64,000 nucleotides of DNA from Crossiella sp. CA-258035. GTDB taxonomy: Bacteria; Actinomycetota; Actinomycetes; Mycobacteriales; Pseudonocardiaceae. The position numbers and the translations under genes were made by a program. The stretch lies in contig NZ_CP116413.1 in assembly GCF_030064675.1 (NCBI RefSeq), positions 5,240,001-5,304,000 on the forward strand, given 5' to 3'. How positions within the stretch are numbered: position 1 is the first letter of the stretch; the number at the start of each line of letters is the position of its first letter. The notes beneath the pieces were generated by a model. The model was not told where the DNA came from and did not search any database. It was given only the letters and a program-made list of their open reading frames with translations. Below are positions 8,641-16,934 of this stretch, piece by piece.

Positions 8641-9369
8641 TCAGGCCGCGGGCAGCGCGGTGGTGATCACCGGTAGCGAGGTGGGCTGGGGCGAACCGCC
8701 CGCGGGTTCGACGGTCAGGCCGATCCGGTCCCCAGCGGCCACGCCGGGTGCTACCAGGGGTGCGGTGGCCGGGAGCAGCCCTGCCGAGCGCGCGCCGCGC
8801 GGGCCGATGACCCAGGCCTGGTAGACCTGCCCCGGTGGCGGGGCGGGCAGGCCGCTGGCGATGAGGACCGCGGCCGCGTGACCAGGGACGTGCACGACGG
8901 AGAGCGTGCCGCCGCCGGGACCGGGCGCGCTCAGCACCCGGGCGTCGGCGGCGGCCAGCAGCACCGCCGCGTCGGCGCGACCGGCCAACGCGCCGGCCTG
9001 GGCGTCGAGCTGGTCGCTGGGCGCGGTGCTGTGCAAGCCGAGCACCGCCATCCCGATGACGGCCGCCGCGGCGGCCAGGAGCACGGCGCGTCTTCGTCGC
9101 CGATTCCCTGCCACGCGCGGAGATCCGGTCAGCGGTGGGATCTGGGAGGTGAACTCGGCGACGGCCAGCACCCGCTCGCGCAGCGCAGGTGGCGGGGCTT
9201 CCGCCACCGCGTTGCCCAGCCAGGCGCTGGTCTCGGTGAACTCGGTGACCTCCAGCGCGCAGGTGGGGCAGAGGTGGAGGTGTCGCTCGAACTGTTCGCG
9301 TTCGGCCGGGGAGAGCGCGTTGAGCACGTAGGCGCCGGTGAGGGCGTGCACATCGGCTGGTGTGTTCAT
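8641..9369 (-). CDS. rskA: Anti-sigma factor RskA, zinc-binding membrane protein
   Basis: 242 residues. The N-terminus has the ZAS zinc motif H30-x3-C34-x2-C37 that grips a sigma factor; one membrane helix follows a basic stretch at about 94-113; the outer C-terminal domain (about 120-242) has the RskA fold ending. The start codon overlaps the sigK stop (ATGA), so the two are translationally coupled. In Mycobacterium tuberculosis RskA inhibits SigK and is cleaved by regulated intramembrane proteolysis; the same is inferred here. Confidence 0.88.
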   Translation of the reverse strand: MNTPADVHALTGAYVLNALSPAEREQFERHLHLCPTCALEVTEFTETSAWLGNAVAEAPPPALRERVLAVAEFTSQIPPLTGSPRVAGNRRRRRAVLLAAAAAVIGMAVLGLHSTAPSDQLDAQAGALAGRADAAVLLAAADARVLSAPGPGGGTLSVVHVPGHAAAVLIASGLPAPPPGQVYQAWVIGPRGARSAGLLPATAPLVAPGVAAGDRIGLTVEPAGGSPQPTSLPVITTALPAA

Positions 9370-9974
9370 CAGGTCACTCCCAGGCAGTCGCGGAGCCGGA
9401 TCATGGCGTCCCGCAGGCGCGTGCGAACCGTGGACGCGGGCAGGTCCAGCAGCGCCGCGATCTGACGGCAGTCCCGCCCTTGGTAGTAGGCCAGGACCAG
9501 GCAGTCGCGCTGTTCTTGGGTGAGGGCGGCCAGGTGACGGTGGAACTGGTGCCGGAGCAGGCTCGTGCCGACCGGCTCGGGCAGCTCCGGCTCCGGTACC
9601 GCGGCCGGACGAGGAGCAGGCGCCGCGACATCGGCCCGGACCCGCTCCACCGCGGCGCGGTGCGCCCTGGCCACCACCCAGGCCAGCGCGCTCCCCCGCC
9701 GAGGGTCGAACTCGGCGGCCGCGCGCCAGGCCGCGAGCAGCACCGACTCGGCGACCTCCGCCGCGCGGGCCTGGTCTCGCACGACCTGCCGGATGACGCC
9801 CCAGACCGGGCCGATCACCGTGTCGTAGAAGCGTGCGAACGCCTCCCGGTCCCCGCGAGCAGCCAGCACCAGCAACTCCTCCGGCTGCTCCGGAACCCGC
9901 GGTCGCGACACGGGAGTCCCGGGCTGGACACGGCGGAGTCGGGCGAAATCCGGCACGGCGACTGGCTCCCTCAT
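9369..9974 (-). CDS. sigK: ECF sigma factor SigK
   Basis: 201 residues. Region sigma2 about 28-100 (LAARGDREAFARFYDTVIGP) and region sigma4 about 145-195 (LTQEQRDCLVLAYYQGRDCR, then helix-turn-helix IAALLDLPASTVRTRLRDAM). Length and sequence match the SigK group. Its gene sits between a fasciclin lipoprotein upstream on the same strand and rskA downstream; with divergent dipZ it brings together genes that are the known SigK regulon in mycobacteria (mpt83/mpt70/dipZ). Confidence 0.88.
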   Translation of the reverse strand: MREPVAVPDFARLRRVQPGTPVSRPRVPEQPEELLVLAARGDREAFARFYDTVIGPVWGVIRQVVRDQARAAEVAESVLLAAWRAAAEFDPRRGSALAWVVARAHRAAVERVRADVAAPAPRPAAVPEPELPEPVGTSLLRHQFHRHLAALTQEQRDCLVLAYYQGRDCRQIAALLDLPASTVRTRLRDAMIRLRDCLGVT

Positions 9975-10027
9975 GAACCAACACGGTCATCCACTGTGGA
10001 CTGCAAGAACAGCCCGCAGGCCACCGG

Positions 10028-10044
10028 GAGTCCACTGTGGACTC
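10028..10044. repeat. Perfect palindrome upstream of sigK
   Basis: GAGTCCAC-T-GTGGACTC, 8-base arms, lies between the fasciclin stop and sigK; a near copy (TCCACTGTGGA) is at 9990-10000. It belongs to the GTCCANNNTGGAC family found repeatedly in this window. It could act as a processing hairpin or attenuator between the two genes, but its wide distribution argues for a general genomic word. Confidence 0.5.
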
Positions 10045-10060
10045 CGGCGGCCGGGCGGGG

Positions 10061-10714
10061 TCACTTGGGCATGAGCACCGAGTCGATCAGGTACACCGTG
10101 GCGTTGGCGGTGTGCACGCCACCACAGATCACGTTGGCGTCATTGACCTTCAGCGCATTCCCCGAGCCGGTCACCTTGACCATGCCCTTCTGCACAGTGG
10201 CCTGCTCACCGACGATCTTGTCCGGGGCGATCTGACCGGGCACCACGTGATAGGTCAAGATCTTGGACAGCAGCGCGTCATCGGTCTTGAGCTTCTCAAT
10301 GGTCGCCGCATCGATCTTGGCGAACGCGGAGTCCACCGGAGCGAAAACGGTGAACTCACTGCCGTTGAGCGTGGAGACCAGGTTCACCTTCGGGTTCAGC
10401 TTGCCGGAGACCGCGCTGACCAGGGTCTTGAGCAGCGGGTTGTTGCTCGCGGCCACCGCCACCGGGTCCGCCGACATGCCCGTCACCGAGCCCGGCCCAC
10501 TGGGCACCTGCTTGGCGTAGTCGGCACAACCCGAACCCACCAGGTCACGGGCCGGATCGGCCATCGCGCTGGAGGACGGGGCCGCCGAACTGCTCGGGGC
10601 GGCCGAGGGAGTGCTGGAGTTGGCGGGCGTGTCACCGGAACCACAGGCCCCGGCGAGCAGGGCCAGCGAGGCGACACCGGCGGCGGCGATGGTACGGCGA
10701 GTGGTGGTGTTCAT
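10061..10714 (-). CDS. Fasciclin (FAS1) domain lipoprotein, MPT83-like
   Basis: 217 residues. A signal peptide ends in the lipobox LAGAC with C24 as lipidated residue; a Ser/Ala/Pro linker (about 27-50) is followed by one FAS1 domain (about 85-217; motifs [14 protein letters not shown] and YHVVPGQI). FAS1 domains mediate cell-surface adhesion; MPT83 is the lipidated SigK-dependent homologue in M. tuberculosis. GGAAGAGAG precedes the ATG at 10714. The gene is immediately upstream of sigK on the same strand, probably the same transcript, which would give SigK autoregulation. Confidence 0.88.
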   Translation of the reverse strand: MNTTTRRTIAAAGVASLALLAGACGSGDTPANSSTPSAAPSSSAAPSSSAMADPARDLVGSGCADYAKQVPSGPGSVTGMSADPVAVAASNNPLLKTLVSAVSGKLNPKVNLVSTLNGSEFTVFAPVDSAFAKIDAATIEKLKTDDALLSKILTYHVVPGQIAPDKIVGEQATVQKGMVKVTGSGNALKVNDANVICGGVHTANATVYLIDSVLMPK

Positions 10715-10903
10715 GTCTGGACTCTCTTCCGGTCTTGTCGGACAAACACTCCGCATTCGCCGCCCGAACCGGCCCGGATCGACCCATCACCCCGTCGTTA
10801 TCCACCCGTTACAACCGACAGGGTCGTGGAAGGAACACCGAACCATTTGCGCCCGGCGTGCGAACACCGGTCATCGCGTCCCCGTCAACTGTGTGAGGCC
10901 ACC

Positions 10904-12619
10904 GTGCTGACACTCGCCCTGATCGGCCTCATCGGAGGCCTGGTCACCGGCATCTCACCGTGCATCCTGCCGGTGCTGCCCGTCATCTTCTTCTCCGGCG
11001 GCGCCCAGAGCGCCCGGACCACCGAGACCAAGACCGCCGCCGCTTCCCGTTCCCGCCCCTACCTGGTGATCGCGGGCCTGGTGGTCAGCTTCACCCTGGT
11101 CACCCTGTTCGGCTCGCTGCTGCTCTCAGTGCTGGGCCTGCCGCAGGATGTGTTGCGCTGGGGCGGAATCGTGGTGCTGGTGCTGATCGGCGTCGGCCTG
11201 ATCGTGCCCGCCTTCGAGCACCTGCTGGAAAAGCCGTTCAGCTGGATCCCGCAACGCCGCCCCGACGCCAACAAGGGCGGCTTCGCCCTCGGCCTGGCCC
11301 TCGGCGCCATCTACGTGCCCTGCGCGGGCCCGGTGCTGGCCGCGATCACCGTGGCGGGCGCCACCGGCAAGGTCGGCGTGGACACCGTGGTGCTCACCGC
11401 GGCCTTCGCCATCGGCGCGGCCAGTCCCCTGCTCATCTTCGCCCTGGCCGGACGGCGGGTCGCCGAACGCGTGCAGGCCTTCCGCAAGCGCCAGCGCGGC
11501 ATCCGGATCACCGCGGGCGTGGTGATGATCGCGCTGTCCCTCGGCCTGGTGTTCAACCTGCCGCAGCTGCTCCAGCGGGTCATCCCGGACTACACCAGCG
11601 CCTTGCAGGACAAGGTGAACAACTCCGAGCAGGTGCGCAAGGCGCTCAACCTCGGCGGCCTGGTCAACGAGCAGAACAAGGACCTGGACAAGTGCTCCGA
11701 CGGGGCCAAGGAGCTGGAAAGCTGTGGCACCGCACCGGATGTCACCGGCATCCAGCAGTGGCTCAACACCCCCGACGGCAGCGGTGTCGACCTGAAGCAG
11801 TCGCGCGGCAAGGTGGTGCTGCTGGACTTCTGGGCCTACTCCTGCATCAACTGCCAGCGCTCCCTGCCCCACGTCACCGCCTGGGACAAGGCCTACCGCG
11901 ACGCCGGGCTCCAGGTCATCGGCGTGCACTCCCCCGAGTACGCCTTCGAGAAGGAACCGGCCAACGTCGCCGCCGCGGCGAAGAACTTCGGCATCACCTA
12001 CCCGGTCGCCCTGGACAACACCCTGTCCACCTGGACCAACTACCGCAACCGCTACTGGCCCGCGCACTACCTCATCGACGCCAAGGGCACCGTGCGGCAC
12101 ATCAAGTTCGGCGAAGGCGACTACCGGACCACCGAGAAACTGATCCGCCAACTGCTCACCGAAGCCGCTCCCGAGAAGCTCCTGCCCGCCGCGACCGAAA
12201 CCACCGACGAGACCCCGGACATCGGCAAGATCACCCGCGAGACCTTCCTCGGCTCCACCAAACGCGTGAACTTCGCCGGCACCGAGAACTACACCAGCGG
12301 CCAGAAGTCCTTCCAGTTCCCGGAGAACCAGGCCGCGGACACCTTCACCCTCGACGGTGAGTGGACCCTGGACAGCCAGCACATCACCCCCACCGGGACC
12401 AGCGGCCGGATCCGGCTGGACTACCGGGCCAAGGAGGTGCGGATAGTGCTCTCCGGCAAGGGAACCGTCAGCTACGACAGCAACGGGGAGACCAAGACCA
12501 TCCAGGTCGACGGCACCCCGAACTCCTACCAGCTGCTGTCCACTTCGGACATCCGCACCGGCAGGGTCGCCGTGACCGTCGGCGCGGGCGTGCAGGCCTA
12601 CTCGTTCACCTTCGGCTGA
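10904..12619 (+). CDS. dipZ: DipZ-like thiol-disulfide protein (CcdA membrane domain + thioredoxin domain)
   Basis: 571 residues from GTG 10904 (GAGG at 10894-10897); the longer upstream open frame is antisense to the fasciclin gene. Residues 1-240 form a CcdA/DsbD-type six-helix domain with paired-cysteine segments GISPCILPVLP and YVPCAGPVLA. Residues about 285-420 are a thioredoxin-like domain with CINC at 314-317. The last 150 residues form a beta-rich carbohydrate-binding-like domain as in mycobacterial DipZ. It should carry reducing power across the membrane to extracytoplasmic disulfides. Divergent from the fasciclin gene, again like the SigK regulon. Confidence 0.88.
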   Translation: MLTLALIGLIGGLVTGISPCILPVLPVIFFSGGAQSARTTETKTAAASRSRPYLVIAGLVVSFTLVTLFGSLLLSVLGLPQDVLRWGGIVVLVLIGVGLIVPAFEHLLEKPFSWIPQRRPDANKGGFALGLALGAIYVPCAGPVLAAITVAGATGKVGVDTVVLTAAFAIGAASPLLIFALAGRRVAERVQAFRKRQRGIRITAGVVMIALSLGLVFNLPQLLQRVIPDYTSALQDKVNNSEQVRKALNLGGLVNEQNKDLDKCSDGAKELESCGTAPDVTGIQQWLNTPDGSGVDLKQSRGKVVLLDFWAYSCINCQRSLPHVTAWDKAYRDAGLQVIGVHSPEYAFEKEPANVAAAAKNFGITYPVALDNTLSTWTNYRNRYWPAHYLIDAKGTVRHIKFGEGDYRTTEKLIRQLLTEAAPEKLLPAATETTDETPDIGKITRETFLGSTKRVNFAGTENYTSGQKSFQFPENQAADTFTLDGEWTLDSQHITPTGTSGRIRLDYRAKEVRIVLSGKGTVSYDSNGETKTIQVDGTPNSYQLLSTSDIRTGRVAVTVGAGVQAYSFTFG

Positions 12620-12662
12620 GACAGAACAGAACAGAACGATCCTTCGACACCTTGGAGTGGAA

Positions 12663-13523
12663 ATGCGCAGAACCACACGTCTGCTGGCGACCGGCGCGAC
12701 CGTGCTGGCAGCAGTCTCGGTCGGCGGCACGGGCACAGCCTCGGCGGCCCCGACCGCCGCCAGATCCGGTGACCTGCTCGTGCTCAGCGAGCACGGCGTG
12801 CTCAGCCGGCACGACGCCGGCCTTCCGCTGCTGGCCAAGCAGCGCAAGCGGATCACCGGCCTGGCCCGCGGCGAACGCCTCGTCGGCCTGGACACCCGGC
12901 CGGCCACCGGCGAGGTCTACACCCTCGCCAGCTCCGGCCAGCTCTACCGGATCAACCCCGTCACCGCAGCCGCCACCGCGATCGGCGCGCCCATCTCGTT
13001 GTCGGGCAAAGCGATCGGGTTCGACTTCAACCCCACCGTCGACCGCATCCGGGTGGTCACCGACCAGGGCCAGAACCTGCGCCTGCACCCCGACACCGGT
13101 GCCCTCGCCGCCACCGACACCCCGCTGAACTACCCCACCGGCGGGCCCGCGCCCAAGGTGGCCGCCGCCGGCTACACCAACGGTGTCGCCGGAGCCACCA
13201 CCACCGCCCTCTACGGCCTGGACTCCGCGCGGAACACGCTGGTCAAGCAGGGCAGCCTGCCGGGAGAGACGCCGGTGGTCTCGCCCAACACCGGTCAGCT
13301 GGCCGCGATCGGCAAGCTGGGCCTGGACATCAGCGCGGTCAACGGCTTCGACATCGCGGGCCGGGCCGGCGCGGGCGCCTACCGGCCGCAGGACTACCGG
13401 GCCGCGGCCATCGTGCGCGTGCACGGCCTGACCCTGCTGGTCCGGATCAACCTGGCCACCGGCCGCGCCCACACCGTCTCGCCACTGCTGAGCAGCGCGG
13501 TCGGCCTGACCTTCGCGCCCTGA
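12663..13523 (+). CDS. Secreted DUF4394 protein
   Basis: 286 residues from ATG 12663 (GGAG five bases upstream). Sec signal peptide with basic start, hydrophobic core LLATGATVLAAVSVGG and AxA-type cleavage near TASAAP. The mature part has the repeats of DUF4394 (GLDTRPATGEVYTLASSGQL; IGFDFNPTVDRIRVVTDQGQ), a predicted beta-propeller-like fold of unknown function. It follows dipZ by 43 bases, with a short tandem ACAGA repeat in between, and may be part of the same extracytoplasmic set. Confidence 0.85.
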   Translation: MRRTTRLLATGATVLAAVSVGGTGTASAAPTAARSGDLLVLSEHGVLSRHDAGLPLLAKQRKRITGLARGERLVGLDTRPATGEVYTLASSGQLYRINPVTAAATAIGAPISLSGKAIGFDFNPTVDRIRVVTDQGQNLRLHPDTGALAATDTPLNYPTGGPAPKVAAAGYTNGVAGATTTALYGLDSARNTLVKQGSLPGETPVVSPNTGQLAAIGKLGLDISAVNGFDIAGRAGAGAYRPQDYRAAAIVRVHGLTLLVRINLATGRAHTVSPLLSSAVGLTFAP

Positions 13524-13616
13524 CCCGCCATCACCCCATCGGGTCCAGAACCGAGGCGACCCGAGCCACGAACGTTCAGTTGCAGGGACTTTCCCACAAT
13601 TCTGGAGGTCGTTCCG

Positions 13617-14135
13617 ATGCGTCTGTCCATCCGCACCCTCACCCTTCCGGCGGTGGCCGCCTGCCTGGCACTGCTCGCCGCCGCACCCGGCGCCGCCGCC
13701 GCACCCCAGGACCGCGACCGCGGGCCGGACATCGGGATCGGCATTGGCATCGGCATCGATCTCGACCTGGGCAACCTGCTCGGCGGCTCGTACCGCTCGG
13801 CCCGGCTGACCGGTGCCGCCGAGGTTCCCGGCCCCGGTGATCCCGACGGCCGCGGCACCGCCCGGGTGGTGGTCGGCTACGACGAGGTCTGCGTTTCCCT
13901 TGCCGTGACCAGGATTGGCACCCCGACCGCCGCGCACGTGCACCGCGGCGCGGCCGGAACCGCCGGACCGGTGGCACTGGAGCTGCGCACACCGGGCAAC
14001 GGCCGCAGCCGCACCTGCACCGACGTCGACCCGGACCTGGCCCGTGAGCTGAGGCGCTCACCGAGCCAGTTCTACGTCAACGTGCACAACGCGGAATACC
14101 CGGCCGGCGCGGTACGGGGTCAGCTGCGACGCTGA
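13617..14135 (+). CDS. Secreted CHRD-domain protein
   Basis: 172 residues from ATG 13617, with GGAGG upstream. Signal peptide to about residue 30 (core LPAVAACLALLAAAPGAAAA), a short Gly/Ile/Asp-rich linker of GIGIGI repeats, then a CHRD domain (about 58-172) with the typical AARLTGAAEVPGPGDPDGRG-like opening, HVHRGAAGTAGP and the ending NVHNAEYPAGAVRGQL. CHRD domains are found in chordin and in bacterial secreted proteins; biochemical role unknown. A strong terminator follows. Confidence 0.85.
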   Translation: MRLSIRTLTLPAVAACLALLAAAPGAAAAPQDRDRGPDIGIGIGIGIDLDLGNLLGGSYRSARLTGAAEVPGPGDPDGRGTARVVVGYDEVCVSLAVTRIGTPTAAHVHRGAAGTAGPVALELRTPGNGRSRTCTDVDPDLARELRRSPSQFYVNVHNAEYPAGAVRGQLRR

Positions 14136-14145
14136 CCCGGCAAGG

Positions 14146-14183
14146 GGCCCGGTGTTTCCCCCCGGTCTGGGAAACACCGGGCC
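14146..14183 (+). terminator. Strong hairpin terminator after the CHRD gene
   Basis: A 15-base perfect stem (14146-14160 with 14169-14183) around an 8-base loop, eleven bases after the stop at 14135. No U-tract follows, as is usual for actinobacterial terminators. It ends the dipZ-DUF4394-CHRD transcript. Confidence 0.8.
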
Positions 14184-14288
14184 TCGCGGGCTGTCCAACC
14201 CTGCTCGTGCTCACGCAGGTGCGGCGGCACGAGGAACTTCGGCCGGTGAAAGGCCGCGACCACGCCCCGTGGCTGCCCACGACCTCGG

Positions 14289-14514
14289 TCAGTCCTCCGC
14301 CGGCACGAATGCCTGGCCGTGGCCGAGCGCGGCGAAGCAGGTCGCGATGATCAGCGGCCGCCAGCCGGGCGGTGTCGCCGTCGGTGGGGTCCAGGGCGAA
14401 GATCTCGAACACGCGCGCCTGGTCCTCCATGACGTCCCCGGTAACCCGGTCCGGATCGGGCCCGTTCGTCACGCGGAAGGCCAGGGACACCAGGCCGGGC
14501 CGGTCCAGCGTCAC
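14289..14514 (-). pseudogene. Possible frameshifted small gene downstream of trpF
   Basis: One reading frame gives a protein-like start from GTG 14514 (TLDRPGLVSLAFRVTNGPDP, then VFEIFALDPTDGDTAR) and a second frame, beginning near 14345, gives a plausible end (WRPLIIATCFAALGHGQAF, then a stop at 14289). The first frame otherwise runs on into low-quality sequence. A single frameshift near 14350 would join them. The first frame is open upstream to the trpF stop but has no earlier ATG or GTG. Family not recognised; weak call. Confidence 0.3.
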
Positions 14515-14589
14515 CTCGGTCAGCAGTTCCAGGCCACGCCGGTCCCGCCAACCGATCCGGTCGGTGAGATGTGTCGCACGCGCTGAGCG

Positions 14590-15252
14590 CTAGGCCGCGC
14601 TGCGGACGGCCTCGATGAAGTCGCGGATCTTGGCCACGTCCTTGACGCCCTTGGCGGCCTCGACCCCGGAGCTGACGTCGACCGACAACGTCCGGCACAG
14701 CGGCCGCAGCGCGGCGATGCCCTCGGCCACGTTGCCGGGGGTCAGCCCGCCGCTGAGCACCAGGTGCGTGCCCGGCGCGGCGGGCAGCAGGGACCAGTCG
14801 AAGGTGCGGCCACCGCCGCCGTAGCCGGGGACGTGCGCGTCGAGCAGGATCGCCCGCGCCCGGTCGAACCGCGCCGCGAAGCCGGTCAGGTCGAAAGGTG
14901 GTGTGCCGGGGTCGAGCGGGACGCGCGCGGCCCGCACGAAGGCGCGCTGACCCTGCTGCGAGGCGGCCCAGCAGTCCTCGGGCGTCTCGTCGCCGTGGAA
15001 CTGCAGCAGCGCGCCGGGCACGGCCGAGGCGGCGGCGACCACCTCATCAGCGGGGGTGTTCACGAACAGCAGCACCGGGGTCACGAACGCGGGCAGCCGC
15101 GCGGCCAGCTCGGCGGCGCGTTGCGGGGTGACGTGTCGCGGGCTTGGCGGGTAGAGCACGAAGCCGATGGCGTCGGCACCGGCCTCGACCGCGGCGTCCA
15201 CGTCCTCCGGCCTGGTCAGCCCGCAGATCTTCACGGCCGTTCGGGTGCCCAT
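14590..15252 (-). CDS. trpF: Phosphoribosylanthranilate isomerase TrpF
   Basis: 220 residues from ATG 15252. Family landmarks: VKICGLTRPEDVDAAVEAGA at the start (catalytic Cys), GFVLYPPSPRHV, LQFHGDETPE, the Asp in ILLDAHVPGYGGGG, LVLSGGLTPGNVAE and VDVSSGVEAAKGVKD. TrpF converts N-(5-phosphoribosyl)anthranilate to CdRP in tryptophan synthesis. It stands alone, without other trp genes nearby, as in many actinobacteria. Confidence 0.93.
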   Translation of the reverse strand: MGTRTAVKICGLTRPEDVDAAVEAGADAIGFVLYPPSPRHVTPQRAAELAARLPAFVTPVLLFVNTPADEVVAAASAVPGALLQFHGDETPEDCWAASQQGQRAFVRAARVPLDPGTPPFDLTGFAARFDRARAILLDAHVPGYGGGGRTFDWSLLPAAPGTHLVLSGGLTPGNVAEGIAALRPLCRTLSVDVSSGVEAAKGVKDVAKIRDFIEAVRSAA

Positions 15253-15356
15253 GCGGCCACACCGTACACGCCGGCCAGGGCGCGCAGGCGGCGCTGGCTG
15301 CCCTCGACCAGGTCCTTCTTGTGCGCCGGGAACTCCGCTGTCACCTGCCTGGGCAT
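15231..15356 (-). CDS. Small ORF overlapping the trpF start
   Basis: 41 residues from ATG 15356 (MPRQVTAEFPAHKKDLVEGS onward), ending at 15231 after overlapping the first 22 bases of trpF in another frame. The composition (charged, amphipathic) looks protein-like, and the overlap would couple its translation to trpF. No clear ribosome-binding site and no recognised family; it may be spurious. Confidence 0.3.
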   Translation of the reverse strand: MPRQVTAEFPAHKKDLVEGSQRRLRALAGVYGVAAWAPERP

Positions 15357-15430
15357 CTCGGCCACCCGCCACTAGGCCGTTTGACCCCACCGGTCACCGG
15401 GTAGGCCAGCCACTGCCTGGGAGGTGTGTG

Positions 15431-16618
15431 GTGGACGGCTTCAGGATGCTGGCGGGTCTCCTCGAAGCGAGCCATCTCGCCGGTTTCGAGCAGCTGACCG
15501 GGTTGGTCGAGGAGCACGGCGGCACCGCGGGGTTCACCGGGATCACGATCCTGCTGGCCGATCTGCGGCAGGAGGCGCTGGTCTCGACCACCGGACAGGG
15601 CCGCTTCTCGGTAGACGGCAGCCTCGCGGGCCGGGCGTTCCGGCACATCGAGCTGGTGGTCACCGACGACGGTCCTGGCGGGCACCACTTCTGGCTGCCG
15701 CTGCTGGACGGCACCGAACGCGTCGGGGTGCTGGGCGCATGGGCTCCGCTGAAGGACCGGGTGACGCTGGACCGGTTGCAGGCCCTGGCCGCGCTGGTCG
15801 CGCTGCTGCTGGTCAGCAAGCGGCCGCACAGCGACACCCACGCCAGGCTGGTCCGCTCCCGGCCGATGGCGCTGGCCGCCGAGGTGGTGCGGCCGCTGAT
15901 GCCGCCGCTGTGCTTCGCCAACGAGGACATCGTGGTCGCCGGCGTGCTGGAACCCGCCTACGAGGTCGGCGGCGACGCCGTGGACTACGCGCTGACCGGG
16001 GACACCCTGCACGTGTCGGTCTTCGACGCCATGGGCCACGACCAGTCGGCCGGGCTGACCGTGGCACTGGCCACCGGAACCTGCCGCAACTCCCGCCGCC
16101 GGGGCATCGGCCTGGTCGAGACCAGCGTCAACATCGACTCGGTGGTGCACACCCAGTTCGGCGGCAGCCGGTTCACCACCGGCGTGCTGGCCGACCTGGA
16201 CATCCGGAGCGGGTTGCTCACCTGGGTCAACCGCGGCCATCCGCCGCCGCTGCTGATCCGGCGGGGCCGCTGGCTCTCCGAGCTCCAGTGCAAACCCACG
16301 CCGCCCATGGGTTTCGGGTTCCCCATCCAGCCCCGACTGTGCCGCCAGCAGCTGGAACCCGGCGACCGGCTGCTGTTCTACACCGACGGCATCGTCGAGG
16401 CCAGGGACGGCACGGGGGTGGAGTTCGGCCTGCGCCGCTTCACCGACTTCATCATCCGCCGCGAGGCCGACGGGTACTCCGCGCCGGAGACGCTGCGCAG
16501 GCTCATGCGCACCGTGCTCGCCCACCAGGACGACCGCCTGCAGGACGACGCCAGCGTGCTGCTCCTGGAATGGCGCAGCGACCGGGAGAAACGCCTGGTC
16601 GTCAGCCGCGGGGTTTGA
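15431..16618 (+). CDS. SpoIIE/RsbU-type PP2C serine phosphatase
   Basis: 395 residues from GTG 15431 with GGGAGG at 15419-15424 (a GTG at 15428 is the alternative). Residues about 1-130 form a nonenzymatic sensor-like domain; the PP2C domain runs about 155-390 with metal-ligand motifs EVGGDAVDY, VFDAMGHDQSAG and YTDGIVEARD, and a final DDASVLLLEW. Such phosphatases dephosphorylate STAS anti-anti-sigma factors to activate a sigma factor. The STAS protein at 4305 is the only candidate substrate in the window. It is followed by a DUF3072 gene. Confidence 0.88.
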   Translation: MDGFRMLAGLLEASHLAGFEQLTGLVEEHGGTAGFTGITILLADLRQEALVSTTGQGRFSVDGSLAGRAFRHIELVVTDDGPGGHHFWLPLLDGTERVGVLGAWAPLKDRVTLDRLQALAALVALLLVSKRPHSDTHARLVRSRPMALAAEVVRPLMPPLCFANEDIVVAGVLEPAYEVGGDAVDYALTGDTLHVSVFDAMGHDQSAGLTVALATGTCRNSRRRGIGLVETSVNIDSVVHTQFGGSRFTTGVLADLDIRSGLLTWVNRGHPPPLLIRRGRWLSELQCKPTPPMGFGFPIQPRLCRQQLEPGDRLLFYTDGIVEARDGTGVEFGLRRFTDFIIRREADGYSAPETLRRLMRTVLAHQDDRLQDDASVLLLEWRSDREKRLVVSRGV

Positions 16619-16672
16619 CTCCGCGCGAGCGCGGGCATGTCGAACACACGTTCGACGAGGAAGGGAACTGCC

Positions 16673-16861
16673 GTGAGCCGCACACCGGAGAAGGACCCCG
16701 GCGACTGGACGACCGGCGACGAGGAGATGACCGGGCCCCAGGAGTCCTACCTGCACACCCTGGCCCAGGAGGCCGGGAAGGAAGTGCCGGATGAGCTGAC
16801 CAAGGCCGAGGCCTCGCAGTTGATCGACCAGTTGCAGGAGGAGACCGGGCGGGGCCGCTGA
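16673..16861 (+). CDS. DUF3072 small protein
   Basis: 62 residues from GTG 16673, with GAGGAAGGGAA upstream. The sequence carries the DUF3072 core: MTGPQESYLHTLAQEAG followed by LTKAEASQLIDQLQ, a short helical hairpin. The family is widespread in actinobacteria, function unknown, often next to signalling genes. It follows the PP2C phosphatase by 54 bases. Confidence 0.8.
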   Translation: MSRTPEKDPGDWTTGDEEMTGPQESYLHTLAQEAGKEVPDELTKAEASQLIDQLQEETGRGR

Positions 16862-16934
16862 GGGAGCCGGCTCGCCCGCCCCTGCTTCTTTGGGGTTCGT
16901 GGTCATCAGGGCGTGACTTCAGTCGACACTGAAG

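Noticed and set aside
11126-12907. 593-codon minus-strand open frame opposite dipZ
   Set aside because: Mirror frame caused by high GC; the plus strand has a complete DipZ protein.
15341-16906. 521-codon minus-strand open frame opposite the PP2C phosphatase
   Set aside because: Low-complexity Gln/His/Gly-rich translation typical of antisense frames.
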